DNA from: Cellulomonas sp. 73-92 | GTDB lineage: Bacteria > Actinomycetota > Actinomycetes > Actinomycetales > Cellulomonadaceae | DNA length: 64,000 nucleotides | NCBI RefSeq assembly: GCF_001898175.1 | Contig: NZ_MKTH01000008.1 | Span: forward strand, 1-64,000 | Direction of reading: 5' to 3' | Part shown: positions 8,818 through 19,139 of the stretch, piece by piece | Layout: each line of letters opens with the position of its first letter | Position numbering within the stretch: the stretch's first letter is position 1 | Notes under the pieces: generated by a model | Seen by the model: the letters and a program-made list of their open reading frames with translations, nothing else | Database searches by the model: none | What the model was told of the DNA's origin: nothing | Position numbers and translations under genes: made by a program

Positions 8818-8834
8818 ACCACCCGGTTCCCGCC

Positions 8835-8854
8835 CCGGCCCCGCGAGGGGCCGG
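8835..8854 (-). terminator. GC-rich hairpin between the DUF6912 gene and tRNA-Gln
   Basis: CCGGCCCC - GCGA - GGGGCCGG: an 8 bp stem, with a GNRA-type loop on the plus strand. It lies about 80 bases past the DUF6912 stop and just upstream of tRNA-Gln, so it could end read-through into the tRNA. Confidence 0.4.
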
Positions 8855-8917
8855 TGCCGCAACCGGAGGTCGTACCGGCGGCAAAGATTACCGGAGCGAC
8901 GGGGTGGGACCAAACCG

Positions 8918-8930
8918 GCCCCCGCGGGGC
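8918..8930 (-). terminator. terminator directly after the DUF6912 gene
   Basis: On the minus strand the stop codon is followed at once by GCCCC-GCG-GGGGC and then CGGTTTGG, a short GC stem with a small T run. Confidence 0.5.
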
Positions 8931-9380
8931 TCACCAGGGGATGCGGCCGACCTCCGTGACGTCGTACCAGAGCAGCTCCCGCTCGACGAGCCGGTCGTCG
9001 GCCGCCCGGTCCCCGGCGAGCGCGTCGACGACGTCCTGCGCGGCCGCCGGCTCGTCGACGTGGACGCTGACGACGGCCTCCCACGGCACGCCCGCGACGA
9101 GATCCACCGCGCTGGCCGGCTCGTCCGGCCCGGTGCCGCCGTCGACGAGGCCCTCGGGCACGTCGGCCGCCAGCACCACCCGCAGCCGCGGCGAGCCCGG
9201 GTGGCGCCGCAGCAGCGCGAGCGCGTCGTCGGCCGCCGCCAGCAGGGCGGCGTACTCCCAGCCCTCGTCGTCCTCCCCCGGCAGCCCGGACCGCAGCTCG
9301 GGGGTGACGGCGTGAGCACGGCCGGGGCCCACCTGCTCGCGGGGCAGCTGGTCGAGGACGGCGGGCAGGTAGACGCGCAC
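8931..9380 (-). CDS. uncharacterised actinobacterial protein (DUF6912-like)
   Basis: 149 residues from the GTG at 9380 (N-terminus VRVYLPAVL). Another GTG sits two codons upstream, but a CAGACT -10 ends exactly 6 bases before 9380, which favours a leaderless start there and fits the MRVYLP start typical of DUF6912. No membrane segment or catalytic motif is visible. The protein is acidic, with a helical middle and a conserved-looking C-terminal ELLWYDVTE. It stands 15 bases after the CpaE-like gene but has its own promoter in that gap. Function unknown. Confidence 0.75.
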   Translation of the reverse strand: MRVYLPAVLDQLPREQVGPGRAHAVTPELRSGLPGEDDEGWEYAALLAAADDALALLRRHPGSPRLRVVLAADVPEGLVDGGTGPDEPASAVDLVAGVPWEAVVSVHVDEPAAAQDVVDALAGDRAADDRLVERELLWYDVTEVGRIPW

Positions 9381-9386
9381 GGGCAC

Positions 9387-9392
9387 AGTCTG
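9387..9392 (-). promoter_or_regulatory. -10 hexamer of the DUF6912 gene (leaderless)
   Basis: CAGACT on the minus strand, 6 bases before the GTG at 9380, packed into the 15-base gap after the preceding gene. Confidence 0.5.
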
Positions 9393-9395
9393 CCC

Positions 9396-10613
9396 TCAGC
9401 GCGCCGGCACCAGGGTGGCCAGCCGCGCCGCGAGCGCGGCGATCGCCTTGCGCGCCGGGCCGCCCGGGGCGCACTCGCGCAGCGTCCGACCGGCGAGCAG
9501 CGCGGCGTCGCACGCCGCCCGGTCGTCGGGCACGACGAGCACCTCGCCGATCCCGGCGTAGCGCGCGAGGGCGTCGGCGACGGCCCGATGCGGGTCCGGG
9601 CCGGTCGCGGCGGCGCGCAACCGGTTGACGACGACGAGCCGGGCGCCCTCGAGCCCCAGGTCGGCGAGGTCGGCGAGCCCCCGCACCAGGCGTGCGACAC
9701 CGACCGGGTCGCCGGCGCCGACCGCGACGACCACGTCCGCTGCGGCGAGCGCCGAGAGGGTCGCGGCGTTGCGCTGGGGGGCCCGCGTGTCGTAGCTGAG
9801 GACCTCGTCGCGCTCGAGGCCGAAGCCGGTGTCCACCACGGTCAGGTCGACGAGCGAGCGCGCCACCGCCCACAGCGCGTCCAGCGCGGTTGCGGGCAGC
9901 TCCGGCCAGCGGTCCGCGCGGGCGATCCCGGTCAGCACGCGCAGCCCCTGGCTTGCCACGGGCGCCAGCCTGGCCAGCGCGGCCACGTCGAGGGTGCCGG
10001 CGGCCGCCGCCCGGGCCGCGGCGGCGATCCCCGGAGCCTCGTCGAGCAGGCCGATCACCTGGGCGACCGCCCCGCCGTAGGTGTCGGCGTCGACGAGGAG
10101 CGACGAGCGGCCCAGCGCGGCGATCTCGGCGGCCAGGTTGACCGCCAGCGTGGTGCGCCCGGGTGCCCCCGTCGGCCCCCACACCGCGACCAGGCGGCCC
10201 CGCCGGGCGGGGGCCACCGGCCCGGTGACCCGGTCGGGTACGCGGTCGGGGGCGTCGAGCAGGGCACCCGCGCGCCCGACGACGTCCCGCGCCGCTCCCG
10301 GGTCACCGGGCGGCGGCACGACGAGGTCCGCGCCGCACGCGGCGAGCCGGTCCGTCAGCCAGGGTCGGTCCTGGTCGGCGACGCAGACCACCCGCAGGCC
10401 GGCGTGGTGCAGCGCCGCGACCGCGTCCCGGTCGAGGCCGTCGAGCTCCGCCGAGACCAGCGCCAGCCGGCCCAGGCCGGCCTCGGCCGCGGCCAGCAGC
10501 TCGACGACGTCCGCGCAGCGGCGCGTGACGGCGAGCCGCCCGTCGCCCTCGACCGCCTGGACGAGCGCGGCCTCGGCCGCCCCCTGGACCGCGCACAGCA
10601 CGCCGACCGGCAC
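9396..10613 (-). CDS. CpaE-like P-loop ATPase
   Basis: 405 residues. The GTG at 10613 follows the SAF gene stop by one base. Residues 1-130 form a receiver-like alpha/beta domain without an evident phospho-acceptor. From about 150 comes a MinD/ParA-type ATPase: deviant Walker A (GPTGAPGRTTLAVNLA), then LLVDADTYGGAVAQ, a Walker B-like VVDTGFGLERD, and VVVAVGAGDPVGVARLV. This is the domain order of CpaE, which positions Tad pilus machinery. No other tad/flp gene is in the window, so the target it positions is unknown. Probably works with the SAF protein encoded just upstream. Confidence 0.82.
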   Translation of the reverse strand: MPVGVLCAVQGAAEAALVQAVEGDGRLAVTRRCADVVELLAAAEAGLGRLALVSAELDGLDRDAVAALHHAGLRVVCVADQDRPWLTDRLAACGADLVVPPPGDPGAARDVVGRAGALLDAPDRVPDRVTGPVAPARRGRLVAVWGPTGAPGRTTLAVNLAAEIAALGRSSLLVDADTYGGAVAQVIGLLDEAPGIAAAARAAAAGTLDVAALARLAPVASQGLRVLTGIARADRWPELPATALDALWAVARSLVDLTVVDTGFGLERDEVLSYDTRAPQRNAATLSALAAADVVVAVGAGDPVGVARLVRGLADLADLGLEGARLVVVNRLRAAATGPDPHRAVADALARYAGIGEVLVVPDDRAACDAALLAGRTLRECAPGGPARKAIAALAARLATLVPAR

Positions 10614-10614
10614 G

Positions 10615-11280
10615 TCAGCTCCCCGGCACCGCGACGACGTCCACCCGGCCGTTCGCGGCAAGGGCCGCCAGCACGTCCGGCAGCTGCTCGATCGGGACGA
10701 GCACGTGCACGGTCGTCGCACCGCCCGCCGCGAACGCGCCCTGAGGGCGGTCCACCTCCGCGACGGTCAGCGCGGCCGCGAGCTGCGACGGCGCGCCGGG
10801 CGCGTCGTCCGCGGCCCGGGCCTTGGGGCTGAACCACAGGTCCACCCGGGCGCCGCTGCGGACCGCCTCCGGGAGCCTGCCGGCGACGGGCACGGAGACC
10901 GGGCGGAGCGCGAGGGCGTCCGCCGACCCGATGGCCGACGCCGGCAGCAGCTCGCCGGCCTCGACCACGCGCAGCGCCACGGCACCGGCGGGGAGCGGCG
11001 CGTCGGCGCGCACGTACCGCGCCAGGTCCACGCCGCCGAGCCGCACGTCCGCGACCGTCAGCGCTGCGGCGTCGATCGCGGCGCCCGGAACCGTCGTCTC
11101 GCGGACGACGAAGACCGGCACGGTCCGCTCGGCGGCGCGCAGCGCCCACGAGCCGAGCGCGACCGAGGCCGCCACGAGCGCCAGCCCCGTCAGCAGCCGG
11201 GGATCGCGCCAGCCCGGGCGGCGCAGGCGCTGCGCCACCGGCGCCGGCAGGTCGAGCGTCCCGGTCTCCAGGCGGCTCAC
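10615..11280 (-). CDS. SAF-domain membrane protein (CpaB/RcpC-like)
   Basis: 221 residues. One membrane segment (about 29-48, LLTGLALVAASVALGSWALRA) leads to an extracytoplasmic part with a SAF domain (about 55-125), then a second beta-rich region. CpaB/RcpC proteins have this plan and belong to Tad pilus export; here the gene sits only with a CpaE-like ATPase. GAGGAGG precedes the GTG at 11280, so this is the leadered first gene of the pair. The substrate of the pair cannot be told from sequence. Confidence 0.82.
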   Translation of the reverse strand: MSRLETGTLDLPAPVAQRLRRPGWRDPRLLTGLALVAASVALGSWALRAAERTVPVFVVRETTVPGAAIDAAALTVADVRLGGVDLARYVRADAPLPAGAVALRVVEAGELLPASAIGSADALALRPVSVPVAGRLPEAVRSGARVDLWFSPKARAADDAPGAPSQLAAALTVAEVDRPQGAFAAGGATTVHVLVPIEQLPDVLAALAANGRVDVVAVPGS

Positions 11281-11388
11281 GGGCGTCCTCCTCGTCTCGG
11301 GGCTGCATCATCGGGGGTGGGACGGGTGCGGCGCGGCCGAGGCTGTGGACAAGTCGCGCGGGTCGGTGGGCTCGTCGTCCGCCCGTGC

Positions 11389-11394
11389 CACACT
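11389..11394 (+). promoter_or_regulatory. -10 hexamer of the HTH gene (leaderless)
   Basis: CACACT, 6 bases before the ATG at 11401. Confidence 0.45.
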
Positions 11395-11400
11395 GCGGGC

Positions 11401-11622
11401 ATGGCACCGCGCTTCCTCACGCTCGCGGACGTGACGGAGATCCTCAACATCTCCGCGCAGCAGGCGTACTCGCTGGTCAAGTCCGGTGAGCTGCCCGCCA
11501 TCCAGATCGGTGGCCGCGGCATCTGGCGCGTGGAGGCCAGCGAGCTGGAGCGGTACATCGAGCGGATGTACGAGCAGACACGGTCCCGCGCATCGCACGG
11601 CGCCGCTGCCACGGACGCCTGA
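11401..11622 (+). CDS. small helix-turn-helix DNA-binding protein (excisionase / BldC-like)
   Basis: 73 residues, nearly all one MerR/excisionase-type HTH: LTLADVTEILNISAQQAYSLVKSGELPAIQIG, the wing GRGIWRV, and a helix ELERYIERMYEQT. Small proteins of this type (BldC in Streptomyces) bind DNA cooperatively and time development; this one differs enough from BldC that I do not give the name. It is divergent from the SAF/CpaE-like pair and may control it. Start is at a leaderless promoter. The stop lies 4 bases from that of the converging gene. Confidence 0.85.
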   Translation: MAPRFLTLADVTEILNISAQQAYSLVKSGELPAIQIGGRGIWRVEASELERYIERMYEQTRSRASHGAAATDA

Positions 11623-11626
11623 GCCC

Positions 11627-12139
11627 TCACCGGGAGCGCACCACCAGCAGGGCGCTGAACGGCACCGTCCACGGCGGGCCGACGGCAGGCCGCAGGTCGA
11701 GGTGGTCGGCACCGACGCGGTCGATCACCCCGGTCAGCGTCCGGCCCGCCGCGCACACCTGCACCTGCGCCCGGTCCCGCGACAGCGCCCGGAGCGCATG
11801 GGACAGGCCGAGCGAGCGGCCCACCCGGCCCGGCGGCGGAGCCACCTGAGGGACGAGCCCCGCGACCGCGGTGATCGCCGCGACCGGCACGAGGGCCTGC
11901 CGGGCGGGCGGCTCGGACAGGAGGGCCCAGCCCTCGCCCACGTCGAGGAGCTCGCCCGCCACCGCGACGTCGCCGGCCTGCACCCGGAGCGGGAGGCCGA
12001 CGGCGGCGCGCAGCCGGTCGGCGAGGTGCGTCGTGGCGCGCTCGGCGCGCACCAGGTCGGACCGGACCGCGCGGGCCTGCTCGGCCTGCGCCGCCGCGAA
12101 CTGAGCATCCAGGTCTTCGAAGAGCAGCTGCCACTGCAC
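11627..12139 (-). CDS. conserved hypothetical protein, probably cytoplasmic
   Basis: 170 residues from the GTG at 12139 (VQWQLLFEDLDAQFAAAQAEQ). TAGCGT ends 7 bases upstream, which fixes this start over the longer frame. The N-terminal third is helical and likely coiled (about 5-45); the rest is two small beta-rich units (LLDVGEGWALL; AGRTLTGVIDRVGADHLDL) resembling repeated SH3-like barrels. No catalytic residue or membrane segment is evident. Similar proteins sit beside this HTH gene in related Micrococcales as far as I know. Function unknown. Confidence 0.75.
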   Translation of the reverse strand: MQWQLLFEDLDAQFAAAQAEQARAVRSDLVRAERATTHLADRLRAAVGLPLRVQAGDVAVAGELLDVGEGWALLSEPPARQALVPVAAITAVAGLVPQVAPPPGRVGRSLGLSHALRALSRDRAQVQVCAAGRTLTGVIDRVGADHLDLRPAVGPPWTVPFSALLVVRSR

Positions 12140-12146
12140 GGTGCGC

Positions 12147-12152
12147 ACGCTA
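12147..12152 (-). promoter_or_regulatory. -10 hexamer of the 170-residue protein gene (leaderless)
   Basis: TAGCGT on the minus strand, 7 bases before the GTG at 12139. Confidence 0.45.
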
Positions 12153-12344
12153 GGGCGCCGGCCGGCGGCGGCGGCAGGGCCGAACGGGTTGCGGGCGGCC
12201 GCCGAACGAGTGGCGGCGGACCCGTCCGGGTGATCCGGGCCGGTGAGCGCTCGACACCGGGCGTCGGCAGCGGGTACACCTAGGCGAGCCATGCCGCATC
12301 AAACGGCATCAACTGACATTACAGCAGCAGAAAAAGGAGATCCG

Positions 12345-13367
12345 ATGGGCGTCGTGGCAGCGGCGCCCCGGACGGCGGCGGGTCGCGTGCCCGCCCTCGG
12401 CGGGGCCGCGATCGTGTCAGCAGGGGTGGCCGCGGCGTGCGGGCGCCGCGCGCTCGAGCTGGCGGTGGGCGTGGCGACCGCGGGGCCCGACGAGCTGGTG
12501 GAGCTCGCCGTGCTCGCGACCGGAGCCCTGGTCCTGGCGTGGCTCGCGGCCTCGGCGGCGATGGCCGTCGCGTGCCTGCTCGCCCGCCACGCCGGTGGTG
12601 CCTGGCGGCACGGCGAGGCGTGGGTGCAGCGGTGCGCGCCGGCCGCCGTACGGCGGGCGCTCGTCGTGGCGGTCGCCGCCGGGCTCGGCGCGGCCTCGGT
12701 GACCTCCGCGTCGGCCGCCGACCTCTCCACGACCGCCGGCCCCTCGACCGCGTCGGTCGCCACGGGTGACGCGGGACCTGACCTGGGGTGGGCGGTGACG
12801 ACGACGGTGCCCGCGCCTTCGCTCCCGCCTGCCGGGAGCGCCGCCGCGTCGCAGGCCCCGGCGGCCGCCCTGCCCGGCACCACGAGTGCGGCGCCGGCAC
12901 CGTCCGCCGCGATGGCCGGCACCACGAGCGCCGCGCCGGCACCGGCGGTGGTCACCACTGCTCCGTTCGACCCCGGCTGGGCGCCGTCTGTCGGCTCGGC
13001 CATGTCGGGCGCCACGGCACGCGGCGGCGGCAGCTCCCTGGGCACCTCCGGAACCCTCACGCCAGGGGCGTGGCGACCGACCGTCTCGCCGGGCAGCAAC
13101 GCCGACGCGCTGGCCGTCCCCGGTGCGGCGCGGTGGACGTCAGGCGATGGCGCGCCGGCCGGTGGTGAGGCCGCGACCGTCGTCGTCGTGCGCGGCGACA
13201 CCCTCTGGGGCATCGCCGCCCGCCACCTGCCGGCCGACGCGAGCGAGGCGGACGTCGCCGCGGCGTGGCCCGCCTGGTACGCGGCGAACGCCGCGACGAT
13301 CGGGCCCGACCCCGGGCTGATCCTGCCCGGTCAGGTGCTCGTCGCCCCGCCGGCGATGACCCGGTGA
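12345..13367 (+). CDS. membrane-anchored LysM-domain protein
   Basis: 340 residues from the ATG at 12345, chosen for a strong AAAAAGGAG site 6 bases before it; an in-frame ATG at 12291 has none. Hydrophobic segments lie near residues 18-35, 58-85 and 110-130. A long Ala/Pro/Thr/Ser-rich, presumably extracellular linker follows, with a duplicated GTTSAAPAP unit. Residues 275-335 form one LysM domain (VVVVRGDTLWGIAARHL ... PGLILPGQVLVAPP) that should bind peptidoglycan. Downstream is an Rv3235-type gene with a 4-base overlap. No hydrolase domain, so an anchoring or sensing role is more likely than lysis. Confidence 0.85.
   Translation: MGVVAAAPRTAAGRVPALGGAAIVSAGVAAACGRRALELAVGVATAGPDELVELAVLATGALVLAWLAASAAMAVACLLARHAGGAWRHGEAWVQRCAPAAVRRALVVAVAAGLGAASVTSASAADLSTTAGPSTASVATGDAGPDLGWAVTTTVPAPSLPPAGSAAASQAPAAALPGTTSAAPAPSAAMAGTTSAAPAPAVVTTAPFDPGWAPSVGSAMSGATARGGGSSLGTSGTLTPGAWRPTVSPGSNADALAVPGAARWTSGDGAPAGGEAATVVVVRGDTLWGIAARHLPADASEADVAAAWPAWYAANAATIGPDPGLILPGQVLVAPPAMTR
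12876..12944 (+). repeat. two direct copies of a 27-base unit inside the LysM gene
   Basis: Copies at 12876-12902 and 12918-12944 differ at two positions and are 42 bases apart, in frame, both coding for Gly-Thr-Thr-Ser-Ala-Ala-Pro-Ala-Pro. They lie in the linker. Confidence 0.7.
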
Positions 13368-14008
13368 GCGCCCTCGCCGAGCTCGCGCCCGAGACCGCCG
13401 CCGAGCTGCTCTTCCGGCGGGCCGTCACCGCCGCGCCCGCCACACGCCCGGCGACGCTCCACCTGGTGCAGGACCCCGCGGCACCGGTGGCCACGACATC
13501 CGCGGACGCCGCGGGGGGCCCGCGGGTGCGGCTCGTGCCCGCGCTCCCGCCGGCACGGGTGCGCCGCGCCACGACCCCCGTCGGCGGGCCACCGCCGACG
13601 CCGGCCGAACGGCTCCGCATCCTCAAGGCCGACGATCGTTCGCTCGGCAGCGACGAGGCCGACGAGCCGCGCGGGCCTGCTCCCGCCGAGGACCCGACGG
13701 TCGTCGCACGACGCCTCGCGGGCGCGAGCGTCGAGGTCATCGTCGGGCGACGGCCCGCCGCGCAGCTCGCGCGCTGGCTGGCCCCGGGCGTGCTCGACGC
13801 GCTGCGGGCGCGCGCCGCCGTCACACGGGGCGCGGTGCCGGCGCTGACCCGCGCCGCGGCCGTCCGCGGCGTGCGCGTGTGCGCCCTCCACGAGCACCTC
13901 GTCGAGGCGACCGCGGTGGTCGACGACGGACGGCGCGTGCGGGCGATCGCGCTGCGGCTCGAGACGCACCGCGGCGCGTGGCGCGCCACGGCGCTCGAGG
14001 TCGGCTAG
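13364..14008 (+). CDS. Rv3235-family protein
   Basis: 214 residues, GTG at 13364 overlapping the LysM gene stop (GTGA). The N-terminal half is Ala/Pro-rich and low complexity. The C-terminal 90 residues are folded (AAQLARWLAPGVLDALRARAAV ... VRGVRVCALHEHLVEATAVVDDGRRVRAIALRLE), matching the Ala/Arg/Pro-rich Rv3235 family found upstream of secA in actinobacteria. The C-terminal part has the look of a small alpha/beta SecA-neighbour domain, but no function is known. It converges on secA with 25 bases between stops. Confidence 0.8.
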   Translation: MSALAELAPETAAELLFRRAVTAAPATRPATLHLVQDPAAPVATTSADAAGGPRVRLVPALPPARVRRATTPVGGPPPTPAERLRILKADDRSLGSDEADEPRGPAPAEDPTVVARRLAGASVEVIVGRRPAAQLARWLAPGVLDALRARAAVTRGAVPALTRAAAVRGVRVCALHEHLVEATAVVDDGRRVRAIALRLETHRGAWRATALEVG

Positions 14009-14033
14009 CGCGCCACCCTGCGGCGGGCGAGGG

Positions 14034-16841
<2,808 letters not shown>

Positions 16842-16863
16842 GCGCCACTCCCGACTGCTCGCA

Positions 16864-16875
16864 CCCCTGCAGGGG
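16864..16875. other. 12-base perfect palindrome in the secA leader
   Basis: CCCCTGCAGGGG, 23 bases upstream of the secA start. It could be a protein site or a small leader hairpin. Confidence 0.3.
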
Positions 16876-16959
16876 CGGTGGACCTCACCGGCCACTCGGC
16901 CGGGCCTAGCCATCCTAGGCGAGCCATGGGTCGGCGGGGTGGGCGCCCTGGTGGCGGGC

Positions 16960-18219
16960 TCAGGCCCCCAGCGCCGTGGCCAGCGGCCCGGCGAGCTCGC
17001 CCCGCGCGTTGCCGTCGCGGTCCGCGACGACCACGTCGGACAGCCCGAGCCAGCCCGCCGCCACGCGCAGCTCGGCGGCCAGCTCGGCGGGGACCCCGGC
17101 GACGGCGCCGCCGACCGGGTGCGCCGCCAGCACCCGCAGCACACCGTCCTGGCGGTCCGCCTTGAGGTCGACCAGGGCGACCACCCGGTCGCCCAGCAGG
17201 AACGGGAGCACGTAGTAGCCCCACGTCCGCTTGGCCGCGGGCGTGTAGATCTCGATGCGGTACCGCAGGCCGAACAGGGCCTCCACCCGCGTGCGCTCCC
17301 AGACGAGCGGGTCGAACGGCGACAGCAGGGTGCGCGCGCTCGTCGTGCGCGGCGCGGTCGCGCCCACGTGCCGCCAGCCGGTGCCCCAGCCGTCGACGAC
17401 CACGGGCTCGACGACGCCCTCCTCGGCCAGCTCGGCGAGGGCCAGGGCCGTCGGCGCCTGCCGCAGCCGGAAGTAGTCGGCCACGCAGCGCAGGGTCCCG
17501 ACGCCCAGCGCCCGGATCGACGTGGCGACGAGCTCGCGCACCGCGTCGCGCTCGTCGGGCTCCGGCAGGCCCAGGACCGCCCGCGGCAGCACGCGCTCGA
17601 CCAGGTCGTAGCGCCGCTCGAACGCGCCGTTGCGGCCCGCGGACGCCGCCTGCCCGGTGAAGAAGAGGTACTCCAGGACCCGCTTGGACACCGTCCAGTT
17701 CCAGCCCCACTGGTCGTCGGGCCGCTGCGGGCGCTCGTGGCCGAGCCGGGCGTGCACCTGCTCGGCGGTGAGCGGGCCGGCGTCCGCGAGGAGCGCGCGG
17801 ATGTCGTCGACGACCGGCGCATGCTGCAGCGGCACGTCGCGGACCATGCCCCACGCGTCGCGCAGGTAGCTCTGCCGCCGCCAGCCGAGCAGGCGGTAGG
17901 TCTCGGGCGTGACGAACGAGGCCATGTGCGCCCACGACTCCACGAGCCGGCGCGGGGCCCGGTTCGCGGCACGGTCGACGAGCCCCGCGTCGAAGGCGCC
18001 CAGCCGCGCGTAGAGCGGCATGAGGTGCGCCCGCGCGAACACGTTGACCGAGTCGATCTGGACGACGCCGAGACGGTCGACCACGGTGCCGACGTCACGG
18101 GCGGTGACGGGGCCGTCCGGGCGTGCCCGGTCGAGGCCGGCGGCGCGCAGCGCGATCCTGCGGGCCTGCGCCATCGTCAGGTGGGCGACGGCGCGTGCGG
18201 GGGCGTCGGTCACGGGCAC
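16960..18219 (-). CDS. winged-helix DNA glycosylase, YcaQ/AlkX (HTH_42) family
   Basis: 419 residues. Tandem winged-helix core and beta-barrel of the HTH_42 family (YcaQ of E. coli, AlkZ of Streptomyces), which remove alkylated bases and unhook interstrand cross-links. The family active-site motif is Gln-x-Asp/Gln; here it is Gln54-Ile-Asp56 in [12 protein letters not shown], the QxD form of the YcaQ branch rather than the AlkZ QxQ form. [34 protein letters not shown] is the conserved C-terminal block. GAGGAT ends 6 bases before the GTG at 18219, supporting this start. It stands alone, not in a toxin cluster, so general repair is likely. Confidence 0.88.
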   Translation of the reverse strand: MPVTDAPARAVAHLTMAQARRIALRAAGLDRARPDGPVTARDVGTVVDRLGVVQIDSVNVFARAHLMPLYARLGAFDAGLVDRAANRAPRRLVESWAHMASFVTPETYRLLGWRRQSYLRDAWGMVRDVPLQHAPVVDDIRALLADAGPLTAEQVHARLGHERPQRPDDQWGWNWTVSKRVLEYLFFTGQAASAGRNGAFERRYDLVERVLPRAVLGLPEPDERDAVRELVATSIRALGVGTLRCVADYFRLRQAPTALALAELAEEGVVEPVVVDGWGTGWRHVGATAPRTTSARTLLSPFDPLVWERTRVEALFGLRYRIEIYTPAAKRTWGYYVLPFLLGDRVVALVDLKADRQDGVLRVLAAHPVGGAVAGVPAELAAELRVAAGWLGLSDVVVADRDGNARGELAGPLATALGA

Positions 18220-18225
18220 GCCCGC

Positions 18226-18231
18226 ATCCTC
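18226..18231 (-). promoter_or_regulatory. -10-like hexamer of the YcaQ-type gene
   Basis: GAGGAT on the minus strand, 6 bases before the GTG at 18219. Confidence 0.3.
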
Positions 18232-18310
18232 CCCCGGCCCACCGACACCCCGGACGCGCGACGTCCGGGCGAACGGTCGCCGGAACGGCCGTCCGCCCGG
18301 ACGACGTGGC

Positions 18311-18970
18311 CTAGAACGCCGGCGCGGGCTCGCGCACCCGGGCGCCCACGCCCTCGAGGACGACCGTGTCGAGCTGGATGACGCCGTACGACCAGCCGTG
18401 CCGCCGGTAGGCCACCGCCGGGCGACCGCTCTCGGCATCGACGAAGAGGAAGAAGTCGTGGCCGACGAGCTCCATCTGGTAGAGCGCGTCGTCGACCGTC
18501 ATCGGTGCCGCCTCGTGGACCTTCTCGCGGATCACCACCGGCGAGTCCCCCAGCGGGATCTCCCTGGTGCCGTCGTCGAGGACCCGCACGGCATCGATGC
18601 CCGCGGCGCCCACCTCCGCGTCCTGCGGCTCGCCGGTGGGCTCGGTCCCCGGGATCGTGGTGTCCTTGCGCTCCCTGCGCCGGTCGCGGCTGCGGCGCAG
18701 CCGCTCCAGCAGCCTGGCCAGCGCCAGGTCGAGCGCCGCGTACGGGTCGTCCGCCGACGCCTCGGCGCGGATCACGGGTCCGCGGTCGACGACGGTCAGC
18801 TCGACCCGCTCGCTGAAGTCAGCCTGGCGCGGGTTCGCCTCGTGCGAGACGAGCACGTCCACGCGCTGCGCGCGCGGAGCGAGCTGCTCGATCTTGGCGA
18901 GCTTGGCTGCCACGTGGGTCCGGTAGCGGGCTGGCACATCGGTGTGACGACCGGCAACCACGATCTCCAT
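18311..18970 (-). CDS. hpf: long-form ribosome hibernation promoting factor
   Basis: 219 residues. N-terminal HPF/RaiA domain (1-105; MEIVVAGRHTDVPARYRTHV start) that occupies the tRNA/mRNA channel of the 30S subunit. A charged linker follows, then the C-terminal dimerisation domain (about 155-215; MTVDDALYQMELVGHDFFLFVDAESGRPAVAYRRHGWSYGVI) that joins two 70S ribosomes into 100S. This is the single-protein form typical of actinobacteria. GGAGG lies 6 bases before the ATG. The upstream region contains a stable hairpin (18992-19013) that would be in the 5' leader. Confidence 0.96.
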   Translation of the reverse strand: MEIVVAGRHTDVPARYRTHVAAKLAKIEQLAPRAQRVDVLVSHEANPRQADFSERVELTVVDRGPVIRAEASADDPYAALDLALARLLERLRRSRDRRRERKDTTIPGTEPTGEPQDAEVGAAGIDAVRVLDDGTREIPLGDSPVVIREKVHEAAPMTVDDALYQMELVGHDFFLFVDAESGRPAVAYRRHGWSYGVIQLDTVVLEGVGARVREPAPAF

Positions 18971-18991
18971 GAGGGCCTCCTGGGAGGTGAG

Positions 18992-19013
18992 GGGCGCCGG
19001 TGACTCGGCGCCC
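18992..19013 (-). other. hairpin in the 5' leader of hpf
   Basis: GGGCGCCG - 6 bases - CGGCGCCC, 8 bp stem, 22 bases upstream of the hpf ATG and just before its ribosome site. May be a leader structure or the end of an upstream transcript. Confidence 0.4.
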
Positions 19014-19066
19014 GGTGGCGAGCAGTCCTGGGCCCCGAGGGGCAACGACGACACCACCTCCTCCGC

Positions 19067-19106
19067 AACCGGTCGGGCCGCCGCGCAGGCGCCGGGAGGA
19101 CCGGTT
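19067..19106 (-). terminator. candidate terminator of the mtrA-mtrB-lpqB-comF operon
   Basis: AACCGGTC (19067-19074) and GACCGGTT (19099-19106), 8 bp arms around a 24-base GC-rich loop, 33 bases past the comF stop. Confidence 0.35.
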
Positions 19107-19139
19107 CCATGCACCACGTTAACCCGTCGTTCGAGGCCG

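Noticed and set aside
12305..12345. A c-di-AMP (ydaO-type) riboswitch before the LysM gene
   Set aside because: The leader is far too short and lacks the conserved core; only a small hairpin is present.
16960..18219. A DNA cross-link repair protein guarding a toxin cluster (AlkZ type)
   Set aside because: The active-site motif is QxD, not QxQ, and no biosynthetic cluster is adjacent.
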